A stretch of 58,320 bases of DNA from Thermodesulfovibrio sp. (lineage in GTDB: Bacteria > Nitrospirota > Thermodesulfovibrionia > Thermodesulfovibrionales > UBA6898): assembly GCA_013824615.1 (NCBI GenBank), contig PNOC01000021.1:1-58320 (forward strand), written 5' to 3'. The notes below the pieces were generated by a model. That model was not told the DNA's origin, searched no databases, and saw nothing but the letters and a program-made list of their open reading frames with translations. Both the position numbers and the translations under genes were made by a program. Of this stretch, positions 33,397 through 42,328 are shown piece after piece. Each line of letters opens with the position of its first letter. Positions within the stretch are counted from its first letter, which is position 1.

Positions 33397-34963
33397 GTAT
33401 AAGCCTCACAACCTCTTTCAGGTCAGAGGCGCTCTGCTCAGCCGCCGTCGCCTGGCCCTCCTGGCCCGTCCTGACATGTATCCCGGTCGCACCTACCGAC
33501 GCAGCCAGGAGCATATCAATATTCTTGTCTCCGACCATAAACGATTGCTTCAGGTCGATGGCATAGTCGGCGCGGGCCTCATAAAGCAGCCCGGGCTCGG
33601 GCTTTCTGCAGGAGCAGTGCTCATCAGGATGATGCGGGCAGTAATAGAAAGCATCAAACCCGTATCGCCTGATAAAAATATTATTAACATCACGGACAAA
33701 ATCTTCCTTCACCCTGCCCCGGGCAATGCCTGACTGGTTTGTGATACCGATCAGCCTGAAACCCCTGTCTTTGAGCAGTCGAAGTTCATCCATGCCCGGC
33801 AGCAGTTCAAAATCCTCCATGCGAGCAAGGTAATGGGCATCCCGGCAGAGCGTCCCGTCCCGGTCAAAAAAAACCGCCCTTTCAGTTTTTATTAGCTTCA
33901 GCCCTGCCTCATAAACTTCTGCAGCCGATATCATCTCCATGCACCGGAGATCCTTGCGCCGGCATTTCCGTTCAAAACACGGTGAACAATCAATATCTTT
34001 TTTCAGAACAGCAACATCCCTGCCGACAGGGCCGGTATGCTGTGGTGAAGTCGAACCGAAGATGGCCACAAGAGGGGTTCGGACCGCATAACCGATATGC
34101 ATCGGACCGGAATCATTTGTTATCAAAAGATCTGCTTCGGATATCAGCGCCGCCAGTTCGCGAAGTGTTGTCTTCCCCGCAAAGTTAATCACAGGAATTT
34201 CACCGGTGCCCGATGGACCAGCGGCTGAAAGAAGCTGCCGGATACCCTGCTCAATCTCCGCGGCTATGGCAGTCTCCTTCGGGCCCCCGAGAATAATGAT
34301 TCCGGCATTCTTTTCCCTGATGAAGCCGCTGGCCACTTCTGCAAAGCGAACCGGAGGCCAGCGTTTGGAAGAACCATAAGCCGCACCTGGGTTTAGAGCT
34401 ATGACGGGCCTCCGGAGAGCCTGCAGTTTCTCTCGTGCAGCAAGGCGTTCCTCAGGCAGCAGATATATCCAAGGCAGCGACGGGACGGGGTCCATTCCAG
34501 ATTTCCTTAAAAGATTCAGGTAGTAGTCGATATGATGCAGCTCCTTTGCCGGCGTGTCAAAAGCAATGCCCCTGGTTAAAAGCAGCTGGCGGCCGTCTCT
34601 CTTGTACCCCACCCTTTCAGGAATCTTGGCAAGGAAGGCAGTCAGGGCCGCGTCAAAGGCATTCTGTAACAGGAAGGCCCGGGAGAAACAACGCTGTTTA
34701 AGCAGGCGCGCAAGCCTGATTCTTCCCGACAGGCCCTGGTATTCATCACCATAGGAAATAATTTCATCGACATTGGGATCATGTTCAAAAAGGGGAGAAA
34801 CTGCCGGCTTAACCAGCAGGCTTATCCGTGCATCCGGAAAAGTCTGCCTCACCGACCGGAGGGCCGGCATGGTCATGACTGCATCGCCGACCCAGTTGAC
34901 GCCTCTGATGAGAATATTATCGCACTTTTCCGGAGTCACGGTCCGTTGCGATAACATCATCAA
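33389..34963 (-). CDS. Heptosyltransferase fused to a heptose-bisphosphate phosphatase domain
   Basis: The 524-residue bifunctional protein has a GT9 heptosyltransferase at residues about 1-345 (ILIRGVNWVGDAVMTMPAL, LITNDSGPMHIGYAVRTPLVAIFGSTSP, CSPCFERKC). A complete HAD phosphatase follows at about 355-524: FFDRDGTLCRD (nucleophile and acid Asp), GITNQSGIARG, zinc-site CPHHPDEHCSCRKP, and VGDKNIDM. The HAD part matches GmhB, which dephosphorylates D-glycero-beta-D-manno-heptose 1,7-bisphosphate in ADP-heptose synthesis. Fusing precursor and transfer enzymes is uncommon. The first 47 bases overlap the 3' end of the AhpD-like gene, so the true start may be a later GTG at 34939. Confidence 0.93.
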   Translation of the reverse strand: MMMLSQRTVTPEKCDNILIRGVNWVGDAVMTMPALRSVRQTFPDARISLLVKPAVSPLFEHDPNVDEIISYGDEYQGLSGRIRLARLLKQRCFSRAFLLQNAFDAALTAFLAKIPERVGYKRDGRQLLLTRGIAFDTPAKELHHIDYYLNLLRKSGMDPVPSLPWIYLLPEERLAAREKLQALRRPVIALNPGAAYGSSKRWPPVRFAEVASGFIREKNAGIIILGGPKETAIAAEIEQGIRQLLSAAGPSGTGEIPVINFAGKTTLRELAALISEADLLITNDSGPMHIGYAVRTPLVAIFGSTSPQHTGPVGRDVAVLKKDIDCSPCFERKCRRKDLRCMEMISAAEVYEAGLKLIKTERAVFFDRDGTLCRDAHYLARMEDFELLPGMDELRLLKDRGFRLIGITNQSGIARGRVKEDFVRDVNNIFIRRYGFDAFYYCPHHPDEHCSCRKPEPGLLYEARADYAIDLKQSFMVGDKNIDMLLAASVGATGIHVRTGQEGQATAAEQSASDLKEVVRLIHV

Positions 34964-35252
34964 GCCAGGAGAGTGCTGCAGAGACTGTCGGAAACCCGAT
35001 GGTGCTCGTCAACAGCAGAAGGGCATGATACAATTCATCCGGAGAAGCCCCTGCCTCAAGAGCCCTGCGGGCATGGGAGTGCACGGCGCCTTCCGAGCGG
35101 ATTGTCGCTGCCGCGGCCAACTGGACCAGGTGGGAAGTCTTCTCATCAAGAGGACCTGCCTCCCGTGCAGTCTTTCCGAGATTATTCAGTGCGGTAAAGT
35201 ACTTTTTATACCTCTTTCTGAGTGCAACATACTGGCCTGGCAGTCTTGACAT
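34917..35252 (-). CDS. Carboxymuconolactone decarboxylase-like (AhpD fold) protein
   Basis: The 111-residue protein has the small helical AhpD/CMD fold pattern: LVQLAAAATIRSEGAVHSHARRALEAGASPDELYHALLLL. The CxxC redox pair of AhpD is absent, since the segment reads EGAVHSHA, so it is more like the non-peroxidatic CMD branch. Function is unknown. It lies 13 bases downstream of gspD and overlaps the following heptosyltransferase gene. Confidence 0.82.
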   Translation of the reverse strand: MSRLPGQYVALRKRYKKYFTALNNLGKTAREAGPLDEKTSHLVQLAAAATIRSEGAVHSHARRALEAGASPDELYHALLLLTSTIGFPTVSAALSWLDDVIATDRDSGKVR

Positions 35253-35264
35253 ACATACCTCCCA

Positions 35265-37301
35265 TTATTCTTTTCTGTTTATTCCTGATTCTATATTCTC
35301 TATTTTTTTCTCGGCCTTTTTTTCGTTCAGCAGAATGCGGTCCCTGATGCCCTTCACCTTTTCCTTTGATTCCCGGGTAAGCTCATCCGCCTCCTCATAA
35401 TTGCTGATCACATGAGGCGTCACCATCAGGATCAGCTCTTTTCTTGAAAGCGAGTCGGTCGTCGTACCGAAGAGATACCCGATCAGGGGGAGGTCACTCA
35501 GAAACGGCAGTCCGGACCGCACCGTGTCCTTCCGCTCAGTGATAATACCACCAAGGACAAGGGTATGGCCGTCCTGCACAATAGCGGTCGTGTTCGCCTT
35601 CCTCGTCCTGAAGCCCTGGTAGTCCTGGCCGCCGATCGGCACCTTGGACCCAATCTCACTGGCCTCCTGAGTGATCTTGAGTGTCACCTGTTTTTTGTCA
35701 TTGATGTGAGGCGTTACGGTCAGAATCGTTCCGGCTGACTTGAACTGTACCTGTGAGGTCGCTGTCACCAGATTGCTGCCGCCTGCAGTCGGCTGAGTGA
35801 TAGATGTCGCCACCGGGACCTCATCGGCTATCTCGATCTTCGCCTCCTTGTTGTCCAGGGCCAGCACATGAGGACTGGCCAGTACATTAAGCTTTCCGGT
35901 CGATGCCGCGGCTGAAAGCAGAATGTCGAATTTCCTGGGAGCAATGATGGCTGCAAAAACATTGGCCGGGTGAGAAAGTATGGCGCTTGTGGCAGCCGTT
36001 GTAGCTGCAGTAGCGAGCGTCGAGGCAGCAGAAGTAGAACCGGGCAGGGTAAACATGCCCTGGGCGGTATCATACTGTAGATTATTGGCATTGCCGGCAG
36101 TACTGAAGCCGCCAATAACGTCAAAATCATAATCCCTGTTTTTGGTCTGAATACTCTTCTTCATAAGCCACTCGACGCCGAACTGACTTTCACTGTCGAG
36201 GGTTATTTCGGCAATCAGAACCTCAATAAGCACCTGTTTCGGCTGTATGTCCAGCTTTCTGATCGTCTCAAGAAGTGACAGGTAGGCCCTGGGTGTCGCC
36301 TTGATAATAATGGCATTGATATCGTCATAAGACTCGATCAGGACTTCACCCTCGATATCTCCTGCAAGCCCCTCCTGCACAGATGCCGGAACAGCCGGCG
36401 CAGGCCTTGCCGTCGTCCGCTGCTGAGCTGTTGCCGGCTGAGAAGAGGAGGGCACCGGAGAAGGAGAAACCGATTTCACCGCCGGGGTCTGCGTTTTCTT
36501 CGACGTATAGACATTTTTGAGGATCTCCGCCAGTTTCTTGGCCTCGGCATTCTCGACATTATACACAAAGGTCCTCACCGCGTCCCGGTCGCTCGCCGGA
36601 ATATCTATTGCTTCAAGCAGCTTCAGAAACTTGGCTATCCCTGAGGGCTGGGCCGTAACAATGAGCATGTTCGACGGTTCGTAAACCACAATATCAGTCC
36701 CGCGCGGCATCAGGTTCCGTACGATATTGGCAACATCATTCGCCTTAACATACTCAAGAGGAATCTGCTGCGTGACAAAGCCGGCATCCTTGGTGGCCAC
36801 CTGCGCTTTGCCGGACTCAATCGGTACCGGCTGCTGCTTGGCCTGGTCGATCGGAACTATCCGGTAGAAGCTTCCATATTTCACCGCAGTGTAGCCGTTG
36901 AACTCAAGAATCGTCTGAAACGTGGAAAAAAGTTCGCTGATCGGGATCTTGTTGTGGGACTGTATCGTGATCTTGCCCGCCACCCCGGGCGCCACGATAT
37001 AATTTATTTTGAGCATCTCGCCGATAGTTGAGATAACCGTCTCAATATCCGCGTTCTCGAAATTCAGCATGATATACTGCTCTTCGGCCTTCTTCTCCAG
37101 AGGCTGCGGGTCTGTCTTTTTGACGATAGCCTTGTCCTGGACCGGGGGCAGTTCAGGCAACTTCAGCGTTTCCTCCGCCGACTTTTGAGCTGCTTCATCC
37201 GGCAGCACGGCCTGCTTTTTCACGCACCCTGGCATCAACATTGCCAGCACCATAAATATCAGGCCTGCGCAGAGTTCAGAAATACGCGGCAGGCGCCTCA
37301 C
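35265..37301 (-). CDS. gspD: Type II secretion secretin GspD
   Basis: The 678-residue outer-membrane channel has a lipoprotein signal (MLMPGC, lipobox Cys near residue 26). N0 starts near residue 78 (YIMLNFENADIETVISTIGEML), followed by N1/N2 modules (VQQIPLEYVKANDVANIVRNLM) and an N3 region after a Ser/Pro/Ala-rich linker. The C-terminal secretin core contains VPVATSITQP, TILTVTPHINDKKQVTLKI and GLPFLSDLPLIGYLFG. Being a lipoprotein is notable, since many GspD need a separate pilotin and lipidation could replace it. It is the last Gsp gene of the cluster, starting 4 bases inside the end of gspC. Confidence 0.95.
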   Translation of the reverse strand: MRRLPRISELCAGLIFMVLAMLMPGCVKKQAVLPDEAAQKSAEETLKLPELPPVQDKAIVKKTDPQPLEKKAEEQYIMLNFENADIETVISTIGEMLKINYIVAPGVAGKITIQSHNKIPISELFSTFQTILEFNGYTAVKYGSFYRIVPIDQAKQQPVPIESGKAQVATKDAGFVTQQIPLEYVKANDVANIVRNLMPRGTDIVVYEPSNMLIVTAQPSGIAKFLKLLEAIDIPASDRDAVRTFVYNVENAEAKKLAEILKNVYTSKKTQTPAVKSVSPSPVPSSSQPATAQQRTTARPAPAVPASVQEGLAGDIEGEVLIESYDDINAIIIKATPRAYLSLLETIRKLDIQPKQVLIEVLIAEITLDSESQFGVEWLMKKSIQTKNRDYDFDVIGGFSTAGNANNLQYDTAQGMFTLPGSTSAASTLATAATTAATSAILSHPANVFAAIIAPRKFDILLSAAASTGKLNVLASPHVLALDNKEAKIEIADEVPVATSITQPTAGGSNLVTATSQVQFKSAGTILTVTPHINDKKQVTLKITQEASEIGSKVPIGGQDYQGFRTRKANTTAIVQDGHTLVLGGIITERKDTVRSGLPFLSDLPLIGYLFGTTTDSLSRKELILMVTPHVISNYEEADELTRESKEKVKGIRDRILLNEKKAEKKIENIESGINRKE

Positions 37302-37813
37302 CGAACCGCCTTCGGGTTTTCAATAGTCTTTATTTTGTCCAGGCTCAGGTTCATAATTTCGCTGTTCCATTTTAACACAGCCTTCCTGCCGGATATATCA
37401 ATTAATTCGATATTGTCGGTTTTGTCGCCTTTCCGCATCGGAACAGATTTTGCCTTGTCCACCTCAATATAGGCCACATATTCACCGAAGGAATCAAGGA
37501 TGACCCCCTTGAGTACTACCTCCGGCCGCTTCGGGGGCTCAACCGGAACAAGTGGTGCCGCCACGACCGGCTTCGGCTCACGGTATGTTCTGGAGGGACT
37601 GAAAAGATTTTTTTCATGGATATCAGCAGACCAGCCCGGCTGGAACGCAACAGGGGCAGCAGCCTGAGCTGCAGACCCTCCGGCCTTCTGTTTCACCTTC
37701 ACGGCAGTATATTCGGCATAAGGATCATGCTGCAGTCCCCTGGCATAAAAATGCCATACTGCAAAGAGCAGCAGCAGGCCAGCAAAACCCGCAGTACATC
37801 CCCGGCGTATCAT
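37298..37813 (-). CDS. GspC-like type II secretion protein
   Basis: This 171-residue inner-membrane protein has one N-terminal membrane segment (about 10-25) and a periplasmic domain like the HR region of GspC (PEVVLKGVILDSFGEYVAYIE, then GRKAVLKWNSEIMNLS). The PDZ domain of classical GspC is missing, giving a short PilP-like form. It would bridge GspL/M to the N0 domain of GspD. It overlaps gspM and gspD by 4 bases each. Confidence 0.8.
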   Translation of the reverse strand: MIRRGCTAGFAGLLLLFAVWHFYARGLQHDPYAEYTAVKVKQKAGGSAAQAAAPVAFQPGWSADIHEKNLFSPSRTYREPKPVVAAPLVPVEPPKRPEVVLKGVILDSFGEYVAYIEVDKAKSVPMRKGDKTDNIELIDISGRKAVLKWNSEIMNLSLDKIKTIENPKAVR

Positions 37814-38340
37814 ATTTTGGCTACCCCTGAAACCTGCATCTTAAACTTAAGCTCTTTGGGGTTCTGAATATTGGTAATGCCAATATTCAACTTGTCTACC
37901 TTTATCAGCAGAGTCCCTGACTCCAGCTCTTTCAACAGATCACTCACCTGTTTAATCGTCCCGTTGCCCTCAAAATACAGCGGGATTGCCAGATAATTAC
38001 CGAGTTTTGCAGATGGCAGAGACCGCGTCGTCTGGATCCGCAGCCCTGCCTTCCCCGCCATCGTGGATACGTCATCCTGAAGTCTGACCGAGGCAAGAAA
38101 TTCGGTCTTCTCGCGTATCATTCTTTTTTCCAGCTGGCTGATGGCTTCAGCCGCGGCAGCTACATCCTTTTCAGGCACCAGTGCAGTCCTGATGAACTGT
38201 TCATCCTTTTTCAGGCCGCCGCTGGCCACAGTAAGCTCCTCCCGCATTGACTCAGCCTTCGGCATCAGGAAATACCGGTCAAAAGCAATAATCGTAACAG
38301 CCAGGGCAATTCCCAGAAGAAGATAGCGTCTATTTATCAC
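37810..38340 (-). CDS. GspM-like / PilO-like protein
   Basis: The 176-residue protein has one membrane segment (YLLLGIALAVTIIAFDRYFL), a coiled-coil region, and a ferredoxin-like periplasmic domain ending in LIKVDKLNIGITNIQNPKELKFKMQVSGVAKI, as in GspM/PilO. A GTG at 38340 is chosen because it overlaps the gspL stop by 11 bases; an upstream in-frame start would overlap gspL by over 100 bases. Confidence 0.8.
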   Translation of the reverse strand: MINRRYLLLGIALAVTIIAFDRYFLMPKAESMREELTVASGGLKKDEQFIRTALVPEKDVAAAAEAISQLEKRMIREKTEFLASVRLQDDVSTMAGKAGLRIQTTRSLPSAKLGNYLAIPLYFEGNGTIKQVSDLLKELESGTLLIKVDKLNIGITNIQNPKELKFKMQVSGVAKI

Positions 38341-39646
38341 TGACGGCCACCTCCAGCTTAAGGGCAAACCGTTCCTCACCATCTTTGGTAATAATGGGGG
38401 CAGTATACGATACATTCCTGAACAGGTGGGACTTCTCAAGGGCCAGGATCAGCGCTGCGGTTCTGTTCGTAAAACCCTCGATCTCAATCGCGCCTTTGTC
38501 GTCAATAGTCAGACTGACCAGCCAGGCCTCTTTTGGAATGAGCGCGCTTAAGCTGCTCATCACTGTTGCCGCCGTCGTGCTGCGGCCGAGAAAATCGGAC
38601 AGGACCTGACGGTCGCCCCCCAGCAGGTCGAGCTTCTTTTTCGCCTCAAGCATGCCCGAGGCCCTGCTCCGGATCGCCGCCCGCTGCTCCTCAACATGCT
38701 TCAGTTCAGTATAATCTTTATAAAAGATCAGAAATCCGGTAAAGAGATAAAACAACAGGGCGCATGAAGCAAGGCCGGCAACAGCCTGCGGATAGTAGGC
38801 TAACAATTTTCCCTGCTGGACTTCGGCACTCAGGAAATTAAAATCAAAGCGGGTCTGCTTTATGGCTGAGGCGGCCAGCAGATGCGGTATCCTCAGGTGG
38901 ACTTTGGTCAGCGCAAATCTGTTGCCCAGAAAAGTATCATCACTCCCCGAAAAAAAGATCCTGCCCGGATACCGGGCTGCCAATCTCTCCATGGTCACGA
39001 GGAGTTCAGTATTTATTGGAAAGGACTTCAGGTAGACCGGGACCGCATGGGTGAGGGCCGCTACCTCGACGGCATCTCCTGCGGCATACACAAAGAGTCC
39101 GTTGAGGTTCTTTTCACCGTGTACCTCAGCCAGGCCCCGCAGGGCAGACAGAAACGAAGACCGCACGGCCAGGACCTCGAACCCTGCATCCCGCGACAGA
39201 CGCACAATATCGTCAACCGCCTCTTTCCTGAGTGCGAAGACCGCGGCCTTTGTTCTCCCCTTTTCTGCCGGCATGGTCATGAAATCGAAGTAATATTCCT
39301 CAACCGGCAGCGGCAGGTATTTCTCGAGTTCAAAGAGCAGCGCATTGCGCATATCGGCCCTGCCCATGGATGGCATATCAATGAGCTGACAGGAAAAGCC
39401 CTGAAGTGGCAGCCCGATAATTATTCCCTCAGGCAGCCCCCCCGGTGGTCCTCCCGGCAGGTCCGTAGTCCCCGACTCTTTTTTCCAGCGCTGAAATACG
39501 CCGGCGATGGCCGTGTTTCTTTCAGCCGGGTCGGCCGGCAGCTGCATATCTTCCTGCCTGACCGGTTTCATTGTCCTGAACCGCAGGTCGGCTATGCACG
39601 CGCCCAGACTGCTCTGTCTGATGTTAACCCCTGCTATTCTCCGCAT
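38330..39646 (-). CDS. GspL-like (PilM/PilN-type) protein
   Basis: This 438-residue protein combines a cytoplasmic actin-like domain of PilM/GspL type (RRIAGVNIRQSSLGACI, then YYFDFMTMP, LRKEAVDDIVRLSRDAGFEVLAVRS) with one membrane segment (about 285-305), a coiled coil, and a PilN-like C-terminal domain (PKEAWLVSLTIDDKGAIEIEGFTN). This architecture couples the cytoplasmic ATPase GspE to the periplasmic platform. It lies between gspK and gspM and overlaps both. Confidence 0.88.
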   Translation of the reverse strand: MRRIAGVNIRQSSLGACIADLRFRTMKPVRQEDMQLPADPAERNTAIAGVFQRWKKESGTTDLPGGPPGGLPEGIIIGLPLQGFSCQLIDMPSMGRADMRNALLFELEKYLPLPVEEYYFDFMTMPAEKGRTKAAVFALRKEAVDDIVRLSRDAGFEVLAVRSSFLSALRGLAEVHGEKNLNGLFVYAAGDAVEVAALTHAVPVYLKSFPINTELLVTMERLAARYPGRIFFSGSDDTFLGNRFALTKVHLRIPHLLAASAIKQTRFDFNFLSAEVQQGKLLAYYPQAVAGLASCALLFYLFTGFLIFYKDYTELKHVEEQRAAIRSRASGMLEAKKKLDLLGGDRQVLSDFLGRSTTAATVMSSLSALIPKEAWLVSLTIDDKGAIEIEGFTNRTAALILALEKSHLFRNVSYTAPIITKDGEERFALKLEVAVSDK

Positions 39647-40610
39647 ATTCTCTCCAGTATAATGTCCGAACCTTGAACCCCTTGCCGGCCGGCTGCCGGT
39701 TCACCACGGCCACTACCTTTGACAGCAGGGGGCTGCTGCCTGACCTTCCGGAGACCTCAATCCGGAGGTTGTTTGAGGCAATGGCCTGGAACCCCCTTGC
39801 GGCAAACTGCTGGGGGATAACACTGAACCCGCCTGACTCCACATTGCGCTGTTTCAGAATAGCCTCAATCTCAAACTTGTCCAGTCTCATATAGGTCATA
39901 AAATCATTGGATACTGTATTGATATTCAGCGCCCCGGTGCCAAACGTAGTAATAAGAGGCAGTATCGGGTGTATGTCTTTGCCTCCGTATAGATATTCAG
40001 ACTTCATACCTTTGACCAGGAGCAGTTCCTCCGGCACGTCAAAACGGCCATGCTTCGCTTTGTAAGGGTCAGGCAGTCCCTCATAATAACTGTCATCAGC
40101 TCCGGAGAGCCGGTGACCTGCCCGGGAAGGGTCTTTCCAGTCAAGAATGGAATCAACCACCTCTGCGATGCGATCCTCAGCCAGTCCGGCATGAATAAAT
40201 AGACTTTTCAGGTTCTCCTCTGTCGCCAGGTTGATATTGATCTTCGTGTCCTCATCCGTGATCTGTATATCAACCTCACCCTCAGGAGTTATCCGCTTCC
40301 CGGTCACGACCGGAGTCTCACGGTCCACCCGGTAATTACCAGAAGGGTCCCGGTAGTCCAGGGAAGGGTCTTTGTCAGACATCAGGTAATGGACCGCCTC
40401 GTTATAGCCGGACAACGCCATATAGCGGGCAAGTGTCTCTTCCTTCATGTTCCTGGCTCCGGCAGTATTCCAGCGCGTCGAACTCAGATGGTTCAGGGCC
40501 AGGATACTCAGCAGCACCAGGATCCAGAGCACCATCATCAGGGCTATACCGGCTTCACTCTTCAACAATACACCTGCCCCGTGGGCCCTGTCCCGAGCAG
40601 TTATTTTCAC
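39624..40610 (-). CDS. gspK: GspK minor pseudopilin
   Basis: The 328-residue protein has a type IV pilin-like N-terminus (EAGIALMMVLWILVLLSILAL, preceded by basic residues), the prepilin peptidase substrate. The large globular part contains the calcium-type and alpha-domain regions of GspK: TKININLATEENLKSLF, DSILDWKDPSRAGHRLSGADDSYYE and VPEELLLVKGM. GspK caps the pseudopilus tip. It overlaps gspE by 4 bases. Confidence 0.9.
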   Translation of the reverse strand: MKITARDRAHGAGVLLKSEAGIALMMVLWILVLLSILALNHLSSTRWNTAGARNMKEETLARYMALSGYNEAVHYLMSDKDPSLDYRDPSGNYRVDRETPVVTGKRITPEGEVDIQITDEDTKININLATEENLKSLFIHAGLAEDRIAEVVDSILDWKDPSRAGHRLSGADDSYYEGLPDPYKAKHGRFDVPEELLLVKGMKSEYLYGGKDIHPILPLITTFGTGALNINTVSNDFMTYMRLDKFEIEAILKQRNVESGGFSVIPQQFAARGFQAIASNNLRIEVSGRSGSSPLLSKVVAVVNRQPAGKGFKVRTLYWREYAENSRG

Positions 40611-42304
40611 AACTCCACCTGGGTCACCCGCAGTACCTCATCGATCGTGGTAACACCGCGGATAACCTTTTGTATGCCGTCTTCCCGCAAAGTCCTCATA
40701 CCGAGGGATATAGCCATGTCCTTGATCTCCTTGACCGTCGCCCGCTGCATGATCAGGTTCCGGATTTCATCTTCGACCGGAAGCATCTCGAATATCCCGA
40801 TCCGGCCGCGGTAACCGGTGCCGGCACAATGCTCACACCCTCTGCCGGTCCATATCCTGTCTATGCGCTCATCCAGCTTCTTCACTGCCTCTCCTGAGGC
40901 CGGACGACTCTCGGCGCAATGCTCACAAAGCCGCCGGACGAGCCTCTGGGCCATAACACCTATGAGCGTTGAAGCGACCAGATAGTTTTCGATCCCCATG
41001 TCCATAAGTCGGGTGACTGCCCCGGGAGCGTCGTTCGTATGCAGCGTACTATAAAGCAGGTGTCCGGTGAGGGCCGCATGAATAGCTATCCCCGCGGTCT
41101 CCATGTCCCTGATCTCCCCGACCATAATCACGTCAGGGTCCTGCCGTACGATATGCCGCAGTCCGCCGGCAAAGGTAAGTCCGATCTTGGGCCGGACCTG
41201 GATCTGGTTGATGCCGGGCATCAGGTACTCGACCGGTTCTTCAATCGTGATGATCTTCTTCTCAGGGGTATTGATCTTATCCAGTGAGGCATACAGTGTC
41301 GTGGATTTGCCGCTCCCGGTCGGACCGGTAATCAATATCATGCCATAGGGTCTCTTGATCATCTGTTCGTAGATATCCAGGATGACCCGGTCAAAACCCA
41401 GGTCTTCCAGTGTGACGAACGAGGAGCCCTTGTCCAGCAGCCTCATGACGATACTCTCTCCGTGTATCGTCGGAAGCGTCGAGACCCTTATATCAATCTC
41501 TTTCCCGGGAAAGGAAGCCTTGATCCTGCCATCCTGGGGAAGCCTTCTCTCAGCAATATTCATCTGTGCCAGCAGTTTTATCCTCGAAGAGATGGCCGAA
41601 TAGGTACGCATCGGGAGCACCTCTTTCTCATACAGTACCCCGTCAATCCGGTACCGGGCCCTGACCGTCAGCTCACCCGGCTCGATATGGATATCACTGG
41701 CACGGTCCTTCACCGCATTTTCGATGATGATATTGACCAGCTGGATGATCCCTTTTTCCTGGGCAAGGTCTTTCAGGTGGCTTATCTCTCCGGTAATCTC
41801 CGGACCTGTGGCCTCGTCTTCAGCAGCGTCCTCGATCAGGCGCTGCATCACCGCATTCCTGGACCCACGCTGCAGCTGCAGGCGCTCGAGGATGTCCGAC
41901 TTGTTCGCCAGAAAAAGCTCGACGTCATATCCAAAGGATGACCTGAGGGCATCCACCCCTTCGGCATGCGTGGGATCGGCTATCGCCACCGTGAGGATAT
42001 TGCCCTGGAGTGTCAGAGGCAGAAGGAGGTTGTTTTCAAGAAAGCTGAACGATATCTTCTCCAGGGGAACCTCTTCAGCGTAATCCTTCAGGTCAGCGAC
42101 AGGAAGCCGGAACTGTATGGAGAGGGCCTCAAGCACCTTGGCCTCGGAAGTCCCCTGTTCAACAGCGATTTCCCCGAACCTGCGGCGCACCCCCTCAGAT
42201 TTCTGTATTTCATGCATCCTGCCGATTTCTGCAGCAGTCAGAACACCCATCTCAAGCAGGATCTCTCCGATCTTCTTATGCATGACCGGAGTTCCTGCCT
42301 TCAC
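40607..42304 (-). CDS. gspE: Type II secretion ATPase GspE
   Basis: The 565-residue hexameric ATPase has an N-terminal MshEN-type domain (HKKIGEILLEMGVLTAAEI, then the second repeat) and a core with Walker A GPTGSGKST, Asp box IIT-IEEPVEYL, Walker B VGEIRDMETAG, and a four-cysteine zinc motif (CEHC...CEHC). An in-frame ATG seven codons later (MHKKIGE) may be the true start. It opens the leftward Gsp operon, and no gspF, G, H, I or J is found next to it. Confidence 0.94.
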   Translation of the reverse strand: MKAGTPVMHKKIGEILLEMGVLTAAEIGRMHEIQKSEGVRRRFGEIAVEQGTSEAKVLEALSIQFRLPVADLKDYAEEVPLEKISFSFLENNLLLPLTLQGNILTVAIADPTHAEGVDALRSSFGYDVELFLANKSDILERLQLQRGSRNAVMQRLIEDAAEDEATGPEITGEISHLKDLAQEKGIIQLVNIIIENAVKDRASDIHIEPGELTVRARYRIDGVLYEKEVLPMRTYSAISSRIKLLAQMNIAERRLPQDGRIKASFPGKEIDIRVSTLPTIHGESIVMRLLDKGSSFVTLEDLGFDRVILDIYEQMIKRPYGMILITGPTGSGKSTTLYASLDKINTPEKKIITIEEPVEYLMPGINQIQVRPKIGLTFAGGLRHIVRQDPDVIMVGEIRDMETAGIAIHAALTGHLLYSTLHTNDAPGAVTRLMDMGIENYLVASTLIGVMAQRLVRRLCEHCAESRPASGEAVKKLDERIDRIWTGRGCEHCAGTGYRGRIGIFEMLPVEDEIRNLIMQRATVKEIKDMAISLGMRTLREDGIQKVIRGVTTIDEVLRVTQVEL

Positions 42305-42328
42305 GTCCGCTGCTGTATCCTGCCGAGA

